Source of the DNA: Thermus sp. JCM 17653
Lineage (GTDB): Bacteria > Deinococcota > Deinococci > Deinococcales > Thermaceae
DNA: 13,455 nt
Assembly (NCBI GenBank): GCA_001311585.1
Contig: BBBN01000017.1
Coordinates: forward strand, 1-13,455
Direction of reading: 5' to 3'
Position 1 is the stretch's first letter. Each line of letters starts with the position of its first letter. The notes beneath the pieces are model-generated. The model did not search any database, had not been told where the DNA came from, and saw only the letters and a program-made list of their open reading frames with translations. The translations under genes and the position numbers were made by a program. Below, piece after piece: positions 1 through 8,666 of the stretch.

Positions 1-1160
1 TGCTCGGCGAGGCGGCCCTTCTGCCTCAGGGCCGCGGGGTCCTGCACCTTCTCCGGGGGGATCTCCCGTTGGGCAGGGCGAGCTCGTCCCCGTAGTACCA
101 GGTGGGGGTACCCCTTAAGGTGAAGAGGAGCATGGCCGCAACCCGGGCCCCCCTCTCCCCCAGGCGGGAGGCGAGGCGGGGCTGGTCGTGGTTGCCGAGG
201 ACCCAGTTGGGCCAGTCCCAGGGAGTGAGGAGGCTCTCGTACTCCTCCACGATGCGGGCCAGGTTCTCGGGCCGCCAGTCGGGAAGCCCCCGGAAGATGA
301 GGTGGAAGTTGAAGGCAGGTGGCACCCCGCTTGGTAATAGCGCACCAGCTGGGAAAAGGGAGGTAGATCTCCCCCACCATCACCCGCTCCCTCCCGGGCT
401 CGGAGAACTCGTCCAGGACCTGGCGCATCTCCCGCACGTAGGCGTAGGTCTCGGGCTGGTCCTCGGTGAAGACGTGGAGGTGGCGGCCCCGGTCCCACAT
501 CCCCGGGCGCCATTCGGGGTTGCCGGGCTCGTCCCGCAAGAGCAGGTCCTCCGCCAAAAGCCAGAGCACGTCCACCCGGAAGCCGTCCACCCCCCGCCTA
601 AGCCAGAAGCGCATGACCTCCTTGATGGCCTCCCGCACCTCGGGGTTGCGCCAGTTGAGGTCGGGCTGCTCGGGGAGGAACTGGTGCAGGTAGTACTGGC
701 CCGTCCTCTCGTCCAGGGTCCAGGCGGGGCCGCCGAAGAAGCTCTGCCAGTTGTTGGGGGGACCACCATCGGGAGCGGGGTCTTTCCAGATGTACCAGTC
801 CCGCTTGGGGCTATTGCGGGAGGCGCGGGACTCCAAAAACCAGGGGTGCTGGTCCGAGGTGTGGTTCGGCACCAGGTCCACGAGGACCCTAAGCCCCAGG
901 GCGTGGGCCTCCCCTAGGAGGCGGTCAAAGTCCTGAAGGGTCCCGAAGACGGGGTCCACGTCGCAGTAGTCGGCCACGTCGTAGCCGAAGTCCTTCATGG
1001 GGCTCTTGTAGAAGGGGGAAAGCCAAAGGGCGTCCACCCCCAAGGACTTGAGGTAGGGAAGCCGCCTGCGCACGCCCTCCAGGTCCCCCACCCCGTCCCC
1101 GTTGGTGTCCTGGAAGCTCCGGGGGTAGACCTGGTAGATGACCGCTTCTTTCCACCACAT
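1..1160 (-). CDS. Alpha-glucosidase, glycoside hydrolase family 13 (oligo-1,6-/alpha-glucosidase type), C-terminal part outside the window, frameshifted
   Basis: Cytoplasmic enzyme expected to release glucose from short alpha-glucans or disaccharides. No signal peptide is visible. The N-terminus MWWKEAVIYQVYPRSF is the classic GH13 start. Residues 90-100 carry the conserved VDLVPNH region. GFRVDVLW holds the likely nucleophile Asp197, GEIYLP the acid/base Glu264, and further on VLGNHDQPR holds the third catalytic Asp. About 385 residues are present; from memory, Thermus relatives have roughly 530. The frame breaks three times, near 351-353 (CCC for expected CCCC), 313-316 (GCC for GCCC) and 65-67 (GGG for GGGG). 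Each is explained by one missing base, and the protein reads smoothly once corrected. The ATG lies 4 nt after the stop of the DUF1653-like stub and has a -10-like box 6 nt upstream. The exact substrate (maltose, isomaltose, sucrose, trehalose) cannot be decided here. Confidence 0.9.
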   Translation of the reverse strand, partial: MWWKEAVIYQVYPRSFQDTNGDGVGDLEGVRRRLPYLKSLGVDALWLSPFYKSPMKDFGYDVADYCDVDPVFGTLQDFDRLLGEAHALGLRVLVDLVPNHTSDQHPWFLESRASRNSPKRDWYIWKDPAPDGGPPNNWQSFFGGPAWTLDERTGQYYLHQFLPEQPDLNWRNPEVREAIKEVMRFWLRRGVDGFRVDVLWLLAEDLLLRDEPGNPEWRPGMWDRGRHLHVFTEDQPETYAYVREMRQVLDEFSEPGRERVMVGEIYLPFPSWCAITKRGATCLQLPPHLPGASRLAAREPGPHRGGVREPPHSLGLAQLGPRQPRPAPPRLPPGGEGGPGCGHAPLHLKGYPHLVLRGRARPAQREIPPEKVQDPAALRQKGRLAE

Positions 1161-1164
1161 GGCC

Positions 1165-1273
1165 TCAGTTTACACCCGGACCTGGAAGCTCTTCCACAAG
1201 CGGCAAGCGGGGAACCGCCCGCCCCTCCGCCACCTCCCTTGTAGTGGCGGTAAACCCCGGGCCTAACCTCCAC
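1165..1273 (-). pseudogene. Shortened DUF1653-like gene remnant
   Basis: A GTG inside the last codons of ttuA opens [13 protein letters not shown], which closely resembles the N-terminus of the small DUF1653 family (about 65-75 residues, usually beginning xxGxYRHYKG). After Lys-Gly the reading switches frame and continues as EVAEGRAVPRLPLVEELPGP to a TGA at 1167-1165. This resembles the family's C-terminal part (a basic xVPRFRxV stretch). The middle of the family, with the HSET and VVYxALY blocks, is missing, so about 30 residues appear deleted. It may be a real internal deletion, an assembly collapse, or chance similarity of a short stretch. No function is known to me for the family. Confidence 0.4.
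1167..1172 (-). promoter_or_regulatory. Candidate -10 box (TAAACT) for a leaderless alpha-glucosidase mRNA
   Basis: TAAACT is followed by six bases (GAGGCC) and then the ATG at 1160, so a transcript would start at or next to the start codon. No convincing -35 is present at 17-18 nt. The same box-6 nt-ATG geometry occurs before acuB. Leaderless genes are common in Thermus/Deinococcus. The box overlaps the stop of the preceding stub. Confidence 0.35.
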
Positions 1274-2225
1274 GAACGGGCTCCACCCGCGGCCGGAAGA
1301 CGGCCTCCTCGGGCAAGAGCCGCCGCCTCTTGGCCCGGCGGTAGACGGCGTCCCACATGCGGCAGAAGGAACAGACCGCCCCCGTGGTGGGGTAGCCACA
1401 CCGCTCGCACTCCCTCAGGGCCACCCCCTCCCCGGCCTCTAGACGGGGCTTGATCTTCTCCAGGAAGCCCTCGAGGAAGCGAAGCTTGGCCCCGGGCATG
1501 GACCGCTCCACCAGGTTCAGGGCCTCCTTGTAGAGGAGGCTCTTGGCCCCTTTGGCGTTGGGGCACTCCTCGTGGAGGTAGCGGATGCCCCTCAGGAGGG
1601 TGTAGGAAAGGACCTCCCTTTCGCTAAAGCGGTAGAAGGGCTTGACCCGGGCGGCGAGGCCGGGCTTTTCCGGAAGCACGGGCCCTGGCGGGAAAGGGTC
1701 TCCTCCTGGGGGTTTAAGAGGTTCCCGAAGAGGACGGCGGCCTCGTCGTCCAGGTTGTGCCCCGTGGCCACCGCGCGGAAGCCCTCCTCCACCGCCACCT
1801 GGTTGAGGATGTAGCGCTTGGAGAGGCCGCAGGCGGAGCAGGCCACCCGCCCGGAAAGCCGGGAAAGCTCCGGGACCCCGAAGCCGTAGGCCTCCTCCAG
1901 GTCCACCACCCATAGCTCCAGGCCCCTTTCCTTGGCGAAGGCCTGGGTGACCTCGAGGCTCCTCTCCGAGTACTCCCCGATGCGAGATGGATGTGGAGCC
2001 CCACCGCCTGGTAGCCCAAACGGTGGAGCACGTCCCAAAGGGCCAGGGAGTCCTTCCCCCCCGAGACCGCCACCAGAACCCTTTCCCCAGGAGGAGCATC
2101 CGGTGGCGGCGGATGGCCCTATCCGTCTCCTTGACGAACCAGTCCAGGTAGTGCTCCCGGCATAGGGCGAGCCCCCGGGACTTCATCTCCACCTGGGCCT
2201 TTTTCCCGCAGACCTTGCAGACCAC
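1263..2225 (-). CDS. ttuA: tRNA-5-methyluridine(54) 2-sulfurtransferase TtuA, frameshifted in this sequence
   Basis: TtuA installs sulfur on m5U54 of tRNA (giving 2-thioribothymidine, which stabilises tRNA at high temperature), using TtuB thiocarboxylate as sulfur donor. After correcting three one-base losses (near 2090-2092, 1982-1984 and 1680-1682) the product is 321 residues. Visible parts: N-terminal zinc site Cys3, Cys6, Cys22, His25; ATP PP-loop SGGKDS at 55-60; CSAC with Cys130 and Cys133, and Cys222, the three known [4Fe-4S] ligands of the T. thermophilus enzyme; C-terminal zinc site Cys274, Cys277, Cys286, Cys289. Lys137, Lys226 and Lys229, which I recall as reported TtuB conjugation sites, are conserved. 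The GTG start at 2225 is one base after the ttuB stop, so translation is probably coupled. All key residues survive, which argues against a pseudogene. Confidence 0.93.
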   Translation of the reverse strand: MVCKVCGKKAQVEMKSRGLALCREHYLDWFVKETDRAIRRHRMLLLGKGFWWRSRGGRTPWPFGTCSTVWATRRWGSTSISHRGVLGEEPRGHPGLRQGKGPGAMGGGPGGGLRLRGPGAFPAFRAGGLLRLRPLQALHPQPGGGGGGLPRGGHGAQPGRRGRRPLREPLKPPGGDPFPPGPVLPEKPGLAARVKPFYRFSEREVLSYTLLRGIRYLHEECPNAKGAKSLLYKEALNLVERSMPGAKLRFLEGFLEKIKPRLEAGEGVALRECERCGYPTTGAVCSFCRMWDAVYRRAKRRRLLPEEAVFRPRVEPVRGG

Positions 2226-2226
2226 G

Positions 2227-2424
2227 CTACCCCCCCGAGATGGCGGAGAGAACCTCCAGGGTGTCCTCCTCGCGCACCTCCTCCTCCAGGGTGAGGAGCT
2301 CCTCGCCCCGCACCGCCACCACGGTCTCCGGGTTCAGGCCGAGCTCCTCCAGGACCTCCTTGAGGGGCCGGTTCCCCTTGACCTCCACCTCCTTGCGCTC
2401 GGGCAGGCGCAGAACGACCCTCAC
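2227..2424 (-). CDS. ttuB: Ubiquitin-like sulfur carrier protein TtuB
   Basis: A 65-residue beta-grasp protein ending in SAISGG. The terminal Gly-Gly is adenylated and thiocarboxylated (by TtuC, not in the window) and hands sulfur to TtuA. In Thermus the same terminus can be joined to lysines of proteins, making TtuB a bacterial ubiquitin-like modifier. The sequence MRVVLRLPERKEVEVKGNRP matches the Thermus protein as I remember it. The start is GTG at 2424, only 4 nt after the acuC stop, with no good ribosome binding site, so reinitiation after acuC is likely. The stop is one base before the GTG of ttuA. The frame is intact. Confidence 0.95.
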   Translation of the reverse strand: MRVVLRLPERKEVEVKGNRPLKEVLEELGLNPETVVAVRGEELLTLEEEVREEDTLEVLSAISGG

Positions 2425-2428
2425 CCCG

Positions 2429-3556
2429 CTAGTGTAGCAGGTGGGGGGCCACGAGCTCCGTGAGGCGCTGCAAGGTCAGGCGGTTCCGCTTTTCTATCTC
2501 GCCTCTCCTCGGGATCTCCGGGTAGGCCCCCTCGGGGTCGTGGAGGGTGGGGGTGAGGGGCTTCCCGAGCCTTCCCTCCCACCCTTTCCGCCACCCCTCG
2601 GGAAGGCGCTCGGGCAGGGGAAGGCCGTGGAAGAGGTGGTAGAGGAGGGCCCAGACCCTCACCGCCCCGTCCAGGCTGTACCCGCCCCCTAAGGTGACGA
2701 GGACCCTTCCCCCGGCGTAAGCCTCGGCGTACTCCAGGACCAGGCGGAAAAGCCTTTCGTAGGCCCGGGTGGTGAGGAGGAGGTCGGCCAAGGGGTCCAG
2801 GTGGTGGGCGTCCGCCCCCGCCTGCACCACGAGGACGTCGGGGCGGAAGGCCTTTAGGGCCCAGGGGACCAGGGCCTCAAAGACCTCCAGGTAGCTTGCG
2901 TCCTCGGTGAAAGGCTCCAGGGGGAGGTTGAGCTTTTTCCCCAGGCCTTCGCCCCGGCCCATCTCGTGGACGTGCCCGGTCCCCGGGAAGAGGTAGCGTC
3001 CCGACTCGTGGAGGCTTAGGGTGAGGACCTCCTTCTCCTCGTAGTGGATCCACTGGACCCCGTCCCCGTGGTGGACGTCTATGTCCAGGTAGGCCACGCG
3101 AAGCCCGGAGCGGGTGAGGTGGCGGATGGCCACGGAGAGGTCGTTGTAGACGCAAAACCCCGAGGCGCGGTCGTACTGGGCGTGGTGCAGGCCGCCCCCA
3201 AGCTGCAAGACCCGCCTCTCCCCCGAAAGAATGCGCCGCGCCCCCTCCAAGGTCCCCCCCACCAGGAACCGGGCCGCCCGGTCCATGCCGGGGAAGACGG
3301 GGGTGTCCCCCGTGCCCAGGCCGTAGTGCTCCAGGTCGGGGTAAAGCTCCCCCCGGCTTGCCGCCTCCACCCGCTTCACCAGGCGCTCGGAGTGGACCGT
3401 GAGCACCTCCTCCCTCGAGGCCTCAGGGGGGCTAAGGGGCGCCCGCCACACCCCGAGGGCCTCCAGGAGGGAGGTGAGCATCTCCAGGCGGACGGGGCTG
3501 AAGGGATGGCCGGGCCCGAAGTCGTAGAGGCGGTACTCCTCCCGGTAGATCACCAT
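2429..3556 (-). CDS. acuC: AcuC-like class I histone-deacetylase-family protein (lysine deacetylase)
   Basis: Zinc hydrolase of the arginase/deacetylase fold, 375 residues, cytoplasmic. Visible active-site parts: GGGLHHA with the catalytic pair His124-His125; DIDVHHGDG with zinc ligands Asp160 and His162; GADAHHLDPL with ligand Asp249; and GGGY with the catalytic Tyr293. In Bacillus, AcuC removes acetyl groups from acetyl-CoA synthetase; the substrate here is unknown. The start was set at the ATG at 3556 (MVIYREEYRL), because an upstream in-frame extension of 16 residues is not protein-like and lies inside acuB. The acuB stop probably overlaps this ATG (ATGGTGA) and the ttuB GTG follows the stop by 4 nt. 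No acuA-type acetyltransferase is in the window. The frame is intact over the whole length. Confidence 0.92.
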   Translation of the reverse strand: MVIYREEYRLYDFGPGHPFSPVRLEMLTSLLEALGVWRAPLSPPEASREEVLTVHSERLVKRVEAASRGELYPDLEHYGLGTGDTPVFPGMDRAARFLVGGTLEGARRILSGERRVLQLGGGLHHAQYDRASGFCVYNDLSVAIRHLTRSGLRVAYLDIDVHHGDGVQWIHYEEKEVLTLSLHESGRYLFPGTGHVHEMGRGEGLGKKLNLPLEPFTEDASYLEVFEALVPWALKAFRPDVLVVQAGADAHHLDPLADLLLTTRAYERLFRLVLEYAEAYAGGRVLVTLGGGYSLDGAVRVWALLYHLFHGLPLPERLPEGWRKGWEGRLGKPLTPTLHDPEGAYPEIPRRGEIEKRNRLTLQRLTELVAPHLLH

Positions 3557-4175
3557 GCTTTTTAGGCGGCCAGAGGACCGCGAACCCCTCCCGGCGGAGG
3601 GCATCCGCCAGGAGGTGGGTCTCCAGGGTGTTCACCCGCACCACCGCCCGCACGGCCTCCTCCCCCTCGGGGTAGGAGAGGAGGGAGTGGATGTTCACCC
3701 CGCGCCCCGCCAAAAACCCCGTGAGGCGGGCCAGCTCCCCAGGGCGGTCGGGCAGGCGCACCTCGAGGCGGCCCGAGGGCTCCGTGACCCCGGTGAGCCT
3801 GAGGAGGGCGTCCAAGAGGTCAATCCCCGTGACGATGCCCACCAGGGCGCCGTCTTCCAGGACCGGCAGGCACCCGATCTTCCGCTCCCGCATCACCCGG
3901 GCCGCCTCCTCCACGGGGTCTAAGGGGTGGGCGGTGACCACCTCCCGGGTCATCACCTCCCCCACCTGGGTGCACCCGGGGCAGGGGCCCTTGGGGTTCA
4001 GGTGGCTCGTGGCCAGGCGGATGTCCCGGTCGGTGATGATGCCCACGAGCCTCCCCTCCTCCACCACGGGGAGGTGCCGGATCCCCCTTTCCAGAAGGAG
4101 CTTGTAGGCGTCCTCGAGGGTCACCTCGGGCCCCACGGCGAGGACGGGGCTTTTCATCACGTCCCTTACCAGCAT
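3550..4175 (-). CDS. acuB: AcuB-like CBS-CBS-ACT domain protein, 3' end frameshifted
   Basis: Likely nucleotide- or ligand-sensing regulator paired with AcuC. CBS 1 covers about residues 1-55 (VGIITDRDIR), CBS 2 about 72-125 (VGIVTGIDLL), and an ACT domain about 136-203 (DRPGELARLTGFLAGRGVNI). A short linker between the CBS domains holds PCPGC (Cys65, Cys68). As printed, the frame runs on into acuC down to 3432, but the domain ends at LWPPKK. Adding one G near 3557 gives LWPPKKAW and a TGA at 3552-3550 that overlaps the acuC ATG, yielding 208 residues, the normal size. I infer that ending; the raw reading would instead be a 247-residue protein with a low-complexity tail. The ATG at 4175 has a -10-like box 6 nt upstream. 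Bacillus acuB is linked to acetoin utilisation, but the exact role is not established. Confidence 0.87.
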
Positions 4176-4181
4176 GGGCCC

Positions 4182-4187
4182 AGTATA
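4182..4187 (-). promoter_or_regulatory. Candidate -10 box (TATACT) for a leaderless acuB transcript
   Basis: TATACT (5 of 6 to TATAAT) stands six bases (GGGCCC) before the acuB ATG, so the mRNA would begin at or near the start codon without a ribosome binding site. The place where a -35 would lie falls inside the opp terminator hairpin and shows no TTGACA-like match. This would be the promoter of the acuB-acuC-ttuB-ttuA cluster. Confidence 0.45.
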
Positions 4188-4194
4188 CGGCGAA

Positions 4195-4217
4195 AGGGCC
4201 CCGGCTTCCGGGGCCCT
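4195..4217 (-). terminator. Hairpin terminator after the opp operon
   Basis: A perfect inverted repeat: arms AGGGCCCCGG and CCGGGGCCCT (10 bp) around a 3-nt loop, starting 28 nt after the oppF stop. On the minus strand it is followed by only three Ts, typical of the weak T-tracts of G+C-rich genomes. It ends 7 nt before the -10-like box of acuB, so terminator and next promoter are packed together. Confidence 0.7.
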
Positions 4218-4245
4218 AACCGCTCGCGCCTTGTTGGGGGTGGTA

Positions 4246-5225
4246 TCAGAGGATATCGTCCCGGATGCAGGCCTTGTAGTGGCCCGGGGCCACCTCCTTG
4301 AGCTCGGGCACGGTGTGGGCGCACTCGGGCAGGGCGTAGCGGCACCGCGTGCGGAAGACGCACCCCGAGGGCGGGTTGATGGGCGAGGGGATGTCCCCCT
4401 CCAGCACGATCCGCTCCCGCTTCACCGTGGGGTCGGGGATGGGCACCGCCGAAAGCAGGGCCTCCGTGTAGGGGTGCTTGGGGTTGCGGTAAAGCTCCCG
4501 GGCAGGGGCCAGCTCCATCACCTTCCCCAGGTACATCACCGCCACCCGGTCCGAGATGTACTCCACCACCGCCAGATCGTGGGCGATGAAAAGCAGGGTA
4601 AGCCCAAGCTCCTCCTTCAGGTCCTGGAGGAGGTTCACCACCTGCGCCTGAATGGACACGTCCAGGGCCGAAACCGGCTCGTCCGCCACGATGAAGTCCG
4701 GGGCCACCGCCAAGGCCCGGGCGATCCCGATCCTCTGCCGCTGCCCTCCGGAAAACTCGTGGGGATAACGGCGCATGTGGTCCGGGGATAGCCCCACGAG
4801 CTTGAGAAGCTCCGCCACCCTCTCCGCCCGCTCCTGGGGTGTCTTACCGATCCCGTGGATGATGAGGGGTTCGGCGATGATGTCCCCCACCGTCATCCGC
4901 GGGTTCAGGGAGCTGAAGGGGTCCTGGAAGATGATCTGCATCCGCCGCCGGAAAGGCCTCAGGGCGTTCTTGGGGATATCCGTGATGTCCTGCCCCTCAA
5001 AAAGGATCCGGCCCCCCGTGGGCTCAATGAGGCGAAGAAGGGTCCGGCCCACCGTGGTCTTCCCGCTTCCCGACTCCCCCACCAGCCCCAGAACCTCACC
5101 CCTCTTGATGGCGAAGGAAACCCCGTCCACCGCCTTGACGCTGGCCACCACCCGGGAAAGCACCCCCCCGCGGATGGGAAAGTGCTTCTTAAGGTCCTTG
5201 ACCTCCACAAGAACCCCGTTCCCCT

Positions 5226-5229
<4 letters not shown>
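4246..5229 (-). CDS. oppF: Oligopeptide/dipeptide-type ABC transporter ATP-binding protein (OppF/DppF)
   Basis: One of the two ATPases of the importer, on the cytoplasmic face of the OppBC pore. 327 residues, intact frame. Walker A GESGSGKT at 51-58, signature FSGGQ at 159-163, Walker B FIVADE at 179-184, switch His217. The C-terminal oligopeptide-transporter region holds Cys290, Cys296, Cys303 and Cys321, the four-cysteine pattern typical of this subfamily. The ATG overlaps the oppD stop (ATGA) and a GGGAGG stands 8 nt upstream inside oppD, so the pair is translationally coupled. It is the last gene of the operon. The substrate cannot be read from the ATPase; the family serves di- and oligopeptides but also oligosaccharides or nickel. 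Confidence 0.92.
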
Positions 5230-6243
<1,014 letters not shown>

Positions 6244-6315
6244 GTGCACTCCTTCGGGCACTGCCCCAACGACACCTCACCCGTTATACGCCATACCCGG
6301 TCAAAAGAGAAGGGC

Positions 6316-7661
6316 CTAGGTCCTTCGTCTGGGGTCCAAGGCGTCCCTCAGGCCATCGCCCAGGAAGTTCCAGGAAAGCACCGAGAGGAAGATGAAAAAC
6401 CCCGGCCAAAGCACCCAGGGACGGTCGGTGAAGGAGGCGAAGCCGCCCTGCTGCGCCGCCTGCAGGAGAAGCCCCCAGCTGGTGTAGGGCTCCGTCACCC
6501 CCAGGCCCAGGAAGGAAAGCCCGCTTTCCCCCAGGATAAAGCCCGGGATGGTGAGGGAAAGGCTCACGATCACGTAGCTGGCCGTGGCGGGAAGCACATG
6601 CCGGGCGATGATGCGCCCGTCCGAGGCCCCCAGGGCCCGGGCCGCCTGCACGTAGTCCATCTCCCTCACGGAAAGCACGATCCCCCGCACCACCCGGGCG
6701 AGCCCTCCCCAGCCGATGAAGCCCAAAAGCCCCACCACCAGGTAGAAGGTGAGGAGGGGATCGATGTTGGTGGGGAAGACCGCCCGCAAGGAGATGAGGA
6801 GGAAAAGGGAAGGGATGGCGGCGATGATCTCCACCGTGCGCATGATGAGGTCATCGGGGTCCAGGCGGATGGGCTCCCGGAAGAGCCTATAGAGGATGGC
6901 CCCCGCCGCCAGGGCCCCGAGGAAGACCACCAGGAAGTCCAGCCCCCGGGAGAAAGGGTCATCGCCGGGGCTTAGGCGGGCAAAGGAGAAGGCGAGGAAG
7001 AAGGCCGAAGCGGCCACCCCGAGCCAGAGGAGGAGGGCCAGGGGCCCAGAAGAAGGCCCAGGCCCCGCCACCGGGAAGGAGGCAGGGAAAGGGCGAAGGG
7101 GCGCCCCGAGAAATACCCGGCGATCCCTCCCAAAAGAAGCCCCAGGGCGAAGGAGACCAGGGCCGAGAGGATGCCGATGGTCAGGGACACCTGGCCCCCA
7201 TAGACCACCCGGCTAAAGAGGTCGCGGCCGAAGTTATCGGTGCCCATCAGGAAGATCTTCCCCGGGGGGTCCACCCCGAAGAGGCGGAGGTCGGAGCGGA
7301 AGACCTTGAAAACGGTGTAGGGTTGGTCCGGAGTGCGCACGAAGAAGCGGAGGTAAAACTTGCCCTGGCTCGGGTCTTCTTCGTAGCGGGGCTGCAAGGA
7401 CACGGGGTCAATGCTCCGCTTGGTGGCGTAGACGAAGGGGCGGGTGAGCCTTCCCGTTTCCGGGTCTATGAGGTGGATGCGGGTGGGCGGGTGGTGGCCC
7501 TTGGGAGGGTAGAGCTCGTAGTGGTTGGGATCGTAGGGGCTGAAAAACCCAGCGAAGGCCGCCATCAGGTAAAGCCCCAAGAGGATGCGCCCACCCCACA
7601 CCGCCAGGCGGTGCTTGCGGAAGCGGTGCAAGACGGGGTTCGTACGGGTAACGGTTCCCAT
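6316..7661 (-). CDS. oppC: Oligopeptide/dipeptide-type ABC transporter permease (OppC/DppC) with two large insertions, one frameshift
   Basis: Inner-membrane permease. One base appears lost in the G-run at 7041-7044; corrected length is 448 residues against about 300 for typical OppC. The N-terminal membrane helix is at about 20-40. The EAA coupling loop is DYVQAARALGASDGRIIARHVLP (337-358), and the end ILGESGLSFLGLGVTEP is standard. Two extra segments stand out. About residues 47-137 form a hydrophilic insertion in the first outside loop (PPTRIHLIDPETGRLTRPFVY). About residues 187-269, between GGIAGYFSG and DLIMR where normal OppC has only a few residues, add two hydrophobic stretches (200-230 and 241-261). 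The first insertion occurs in a known OppC subset, from memory including Thermotoga relatives. The ATG is 6 nt after the oppB stop. Confidence 0.9.
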
Positions 7662-7667
7662 AGCCCC

Positions 7668-8651
7668 TTACTCGTAGCGGATCCTGGGGTCCACCCAGGC
7701 CAGAAGCAGGTCGGAGACCAGGTTGCCGATCATGAGGAGGACCAGGCTCACGGTGAGGAAACCGGCGATGACGTAAAGGTCCTGGTTGGCGATGGCATCC
7801 AGGAAAAAGGGGGTGATGCCCGGCCAGGCCATGACCACCTCCACGAAGCCCGCCCCGGAGATGAGCCCGGGAAGAAGCCCGCCCAGGGTGGCCACGAAGG
7901 GGATCACGGCGTTGCGGAAGGCGTGCTTGTAGAGGACCACCCTTTGGGAAAGCCCCTTGGCCCGGGCGGTGCGGATGTAGTCCTGGGAGAGGACCTCCAG
8001 CATCTGCCCCCGCATAAGCCGGGAAAGCCCGGCGATGTCGTTGGCCGTGGCCACCAGGACGGGAACCACGGCGTGCCAGGCGATGTCCAAGACTTGCCTA
8101 AGCCGGGGCATCTGCTCAAAACCCGTGGAGGTCATGCCGGAGACCGGGAAGAGGAGGGTGCCTGTGTGGAACTTGATCTGGAGGAGGACGTAGATGCGAT
8201 TAAGGCCAGGAAGAAGCTGGGCACGGAAAGGCCCACGTAGGCCATGAAAGAGAGAACCCGGTCCCCCAGGGAGTACTGGCGCACTGCCCCGTAGACCCCG
8301 ATGGGGATGGCCACCAGGTACAGGAGGAGGGTGGAGGGGATGACGATGACCATGGAGTTCACCACCCGGGGCCAGATGACCTCGAGGACCGGCGCCTGAA
8401 AGGCAAAGGAATAGCCCAGATTGAGGTGAAGGAGGTTGTTCATCCAAAGGAGGTACTGCTCGTAGACGGGCCGGTCCAGGCCGAACTGGGCCCGCAGGCG
8501 GGCGATGGTCTCCGGGGTGATCTTGGGGTCCAGCTCCAGCTGGGTCAGGTAATCCCCGGGGGCCATCTGGATGATGAGGAAGGCCAGGAAGGTGGCCCCA
8601 AAAAAAGGTGGGGATCAGGTAAAGGATGCGCCTGAGGATGTAAGCGGTCAT
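7668..8651 (-). CDS. oppB: Oligopeptide/dipeptide-type ABC transporter permease (OppB/DppB), frameshifted in this sequence
   Basis: Inner-membrane permease that pairs with OppC. As printed, the frame fails twice. A run of seven Ts (minus strand, 8600-8606) needs six to give LIPTFFGATFLAFLIIQMAP, and one base is missing near 8196-8198 (GC for GCC, restoring LALIAIYVLLQ). The corrected product is 327 residues, the normal size, with about six membrane helices. Visible marks: MAPGDYLTQL after helix 1, RVVNSMVIVIPSTLLLYLVA, and the EAA loop DYIRTARAKGLSQRVVLYKHAFRNA. The C-terminal LLAWVDPRIRY is typical of the family. It follows oppA after a strong hairpin and is followed at 6 nt by oppC. Confidence 0.9.
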   Translation of the reverse strand: MTAYILRRILYLIPTFFWGHLPGLPHHPDGPRGLPDPAGAGPQDHPGDHRPPAGPVRPGPARLRAVPPLDEQPPSPQSGLFLCLSGAGPRGHLAPGGELHGHRHPLHPPPVPGGHPHRGLRGSAPVLPGGPGSLFHGLRGPFRAQLLPGLNRIYVLLQIKFHTGTLLFPVSGMTSTGFEQMPRLRQVLDIAWHAVVPVLVATANDIAGLSRLMRGQMLEVLSQDYIRTARAKGLSQRVVLYKHAFRNAVIPFVATLGGLLPGLISGAGFVEVVMAWPGITPFFLDAIANQDLYVIAGFLTVSLVLLMIGNLVSDLLLAWVDPRIRYE

Positions 8652-8666
8652 GGCTTCCCAAAGAGG

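Noticed and set aside
102..917. Plus-strand open frame (271 codons) opposite the alpha-glucosidase
   Set aside because: Antisense shadow with Pro/His/Gly-rich low-complexity translation; the minus strand holds all GH13 motifs.
1592..2073. Separate small genes within ttuA carrying SGGKDS and CSAC motifs
   Set aside because: They are consecutive pieces of one TtuA protein in three frames, joined by single-base corrections.
3432..3556. C-terminal extension of AcuB overlapping acuC by 125 nt, or an acuB-acuC fusion
   Set aside because: The tail is Pro/Arg-rich and is merely acuC read in another frame; one extra G gives a normal end with an ATGGTGA overlap.
6283..6304. TTGACC and TATAAC as an internal promoter before oppD
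   Set aside because: The spacer is only 10 nt instead of about 17, so they cannot work together; TATAAC alone is weak evidence.
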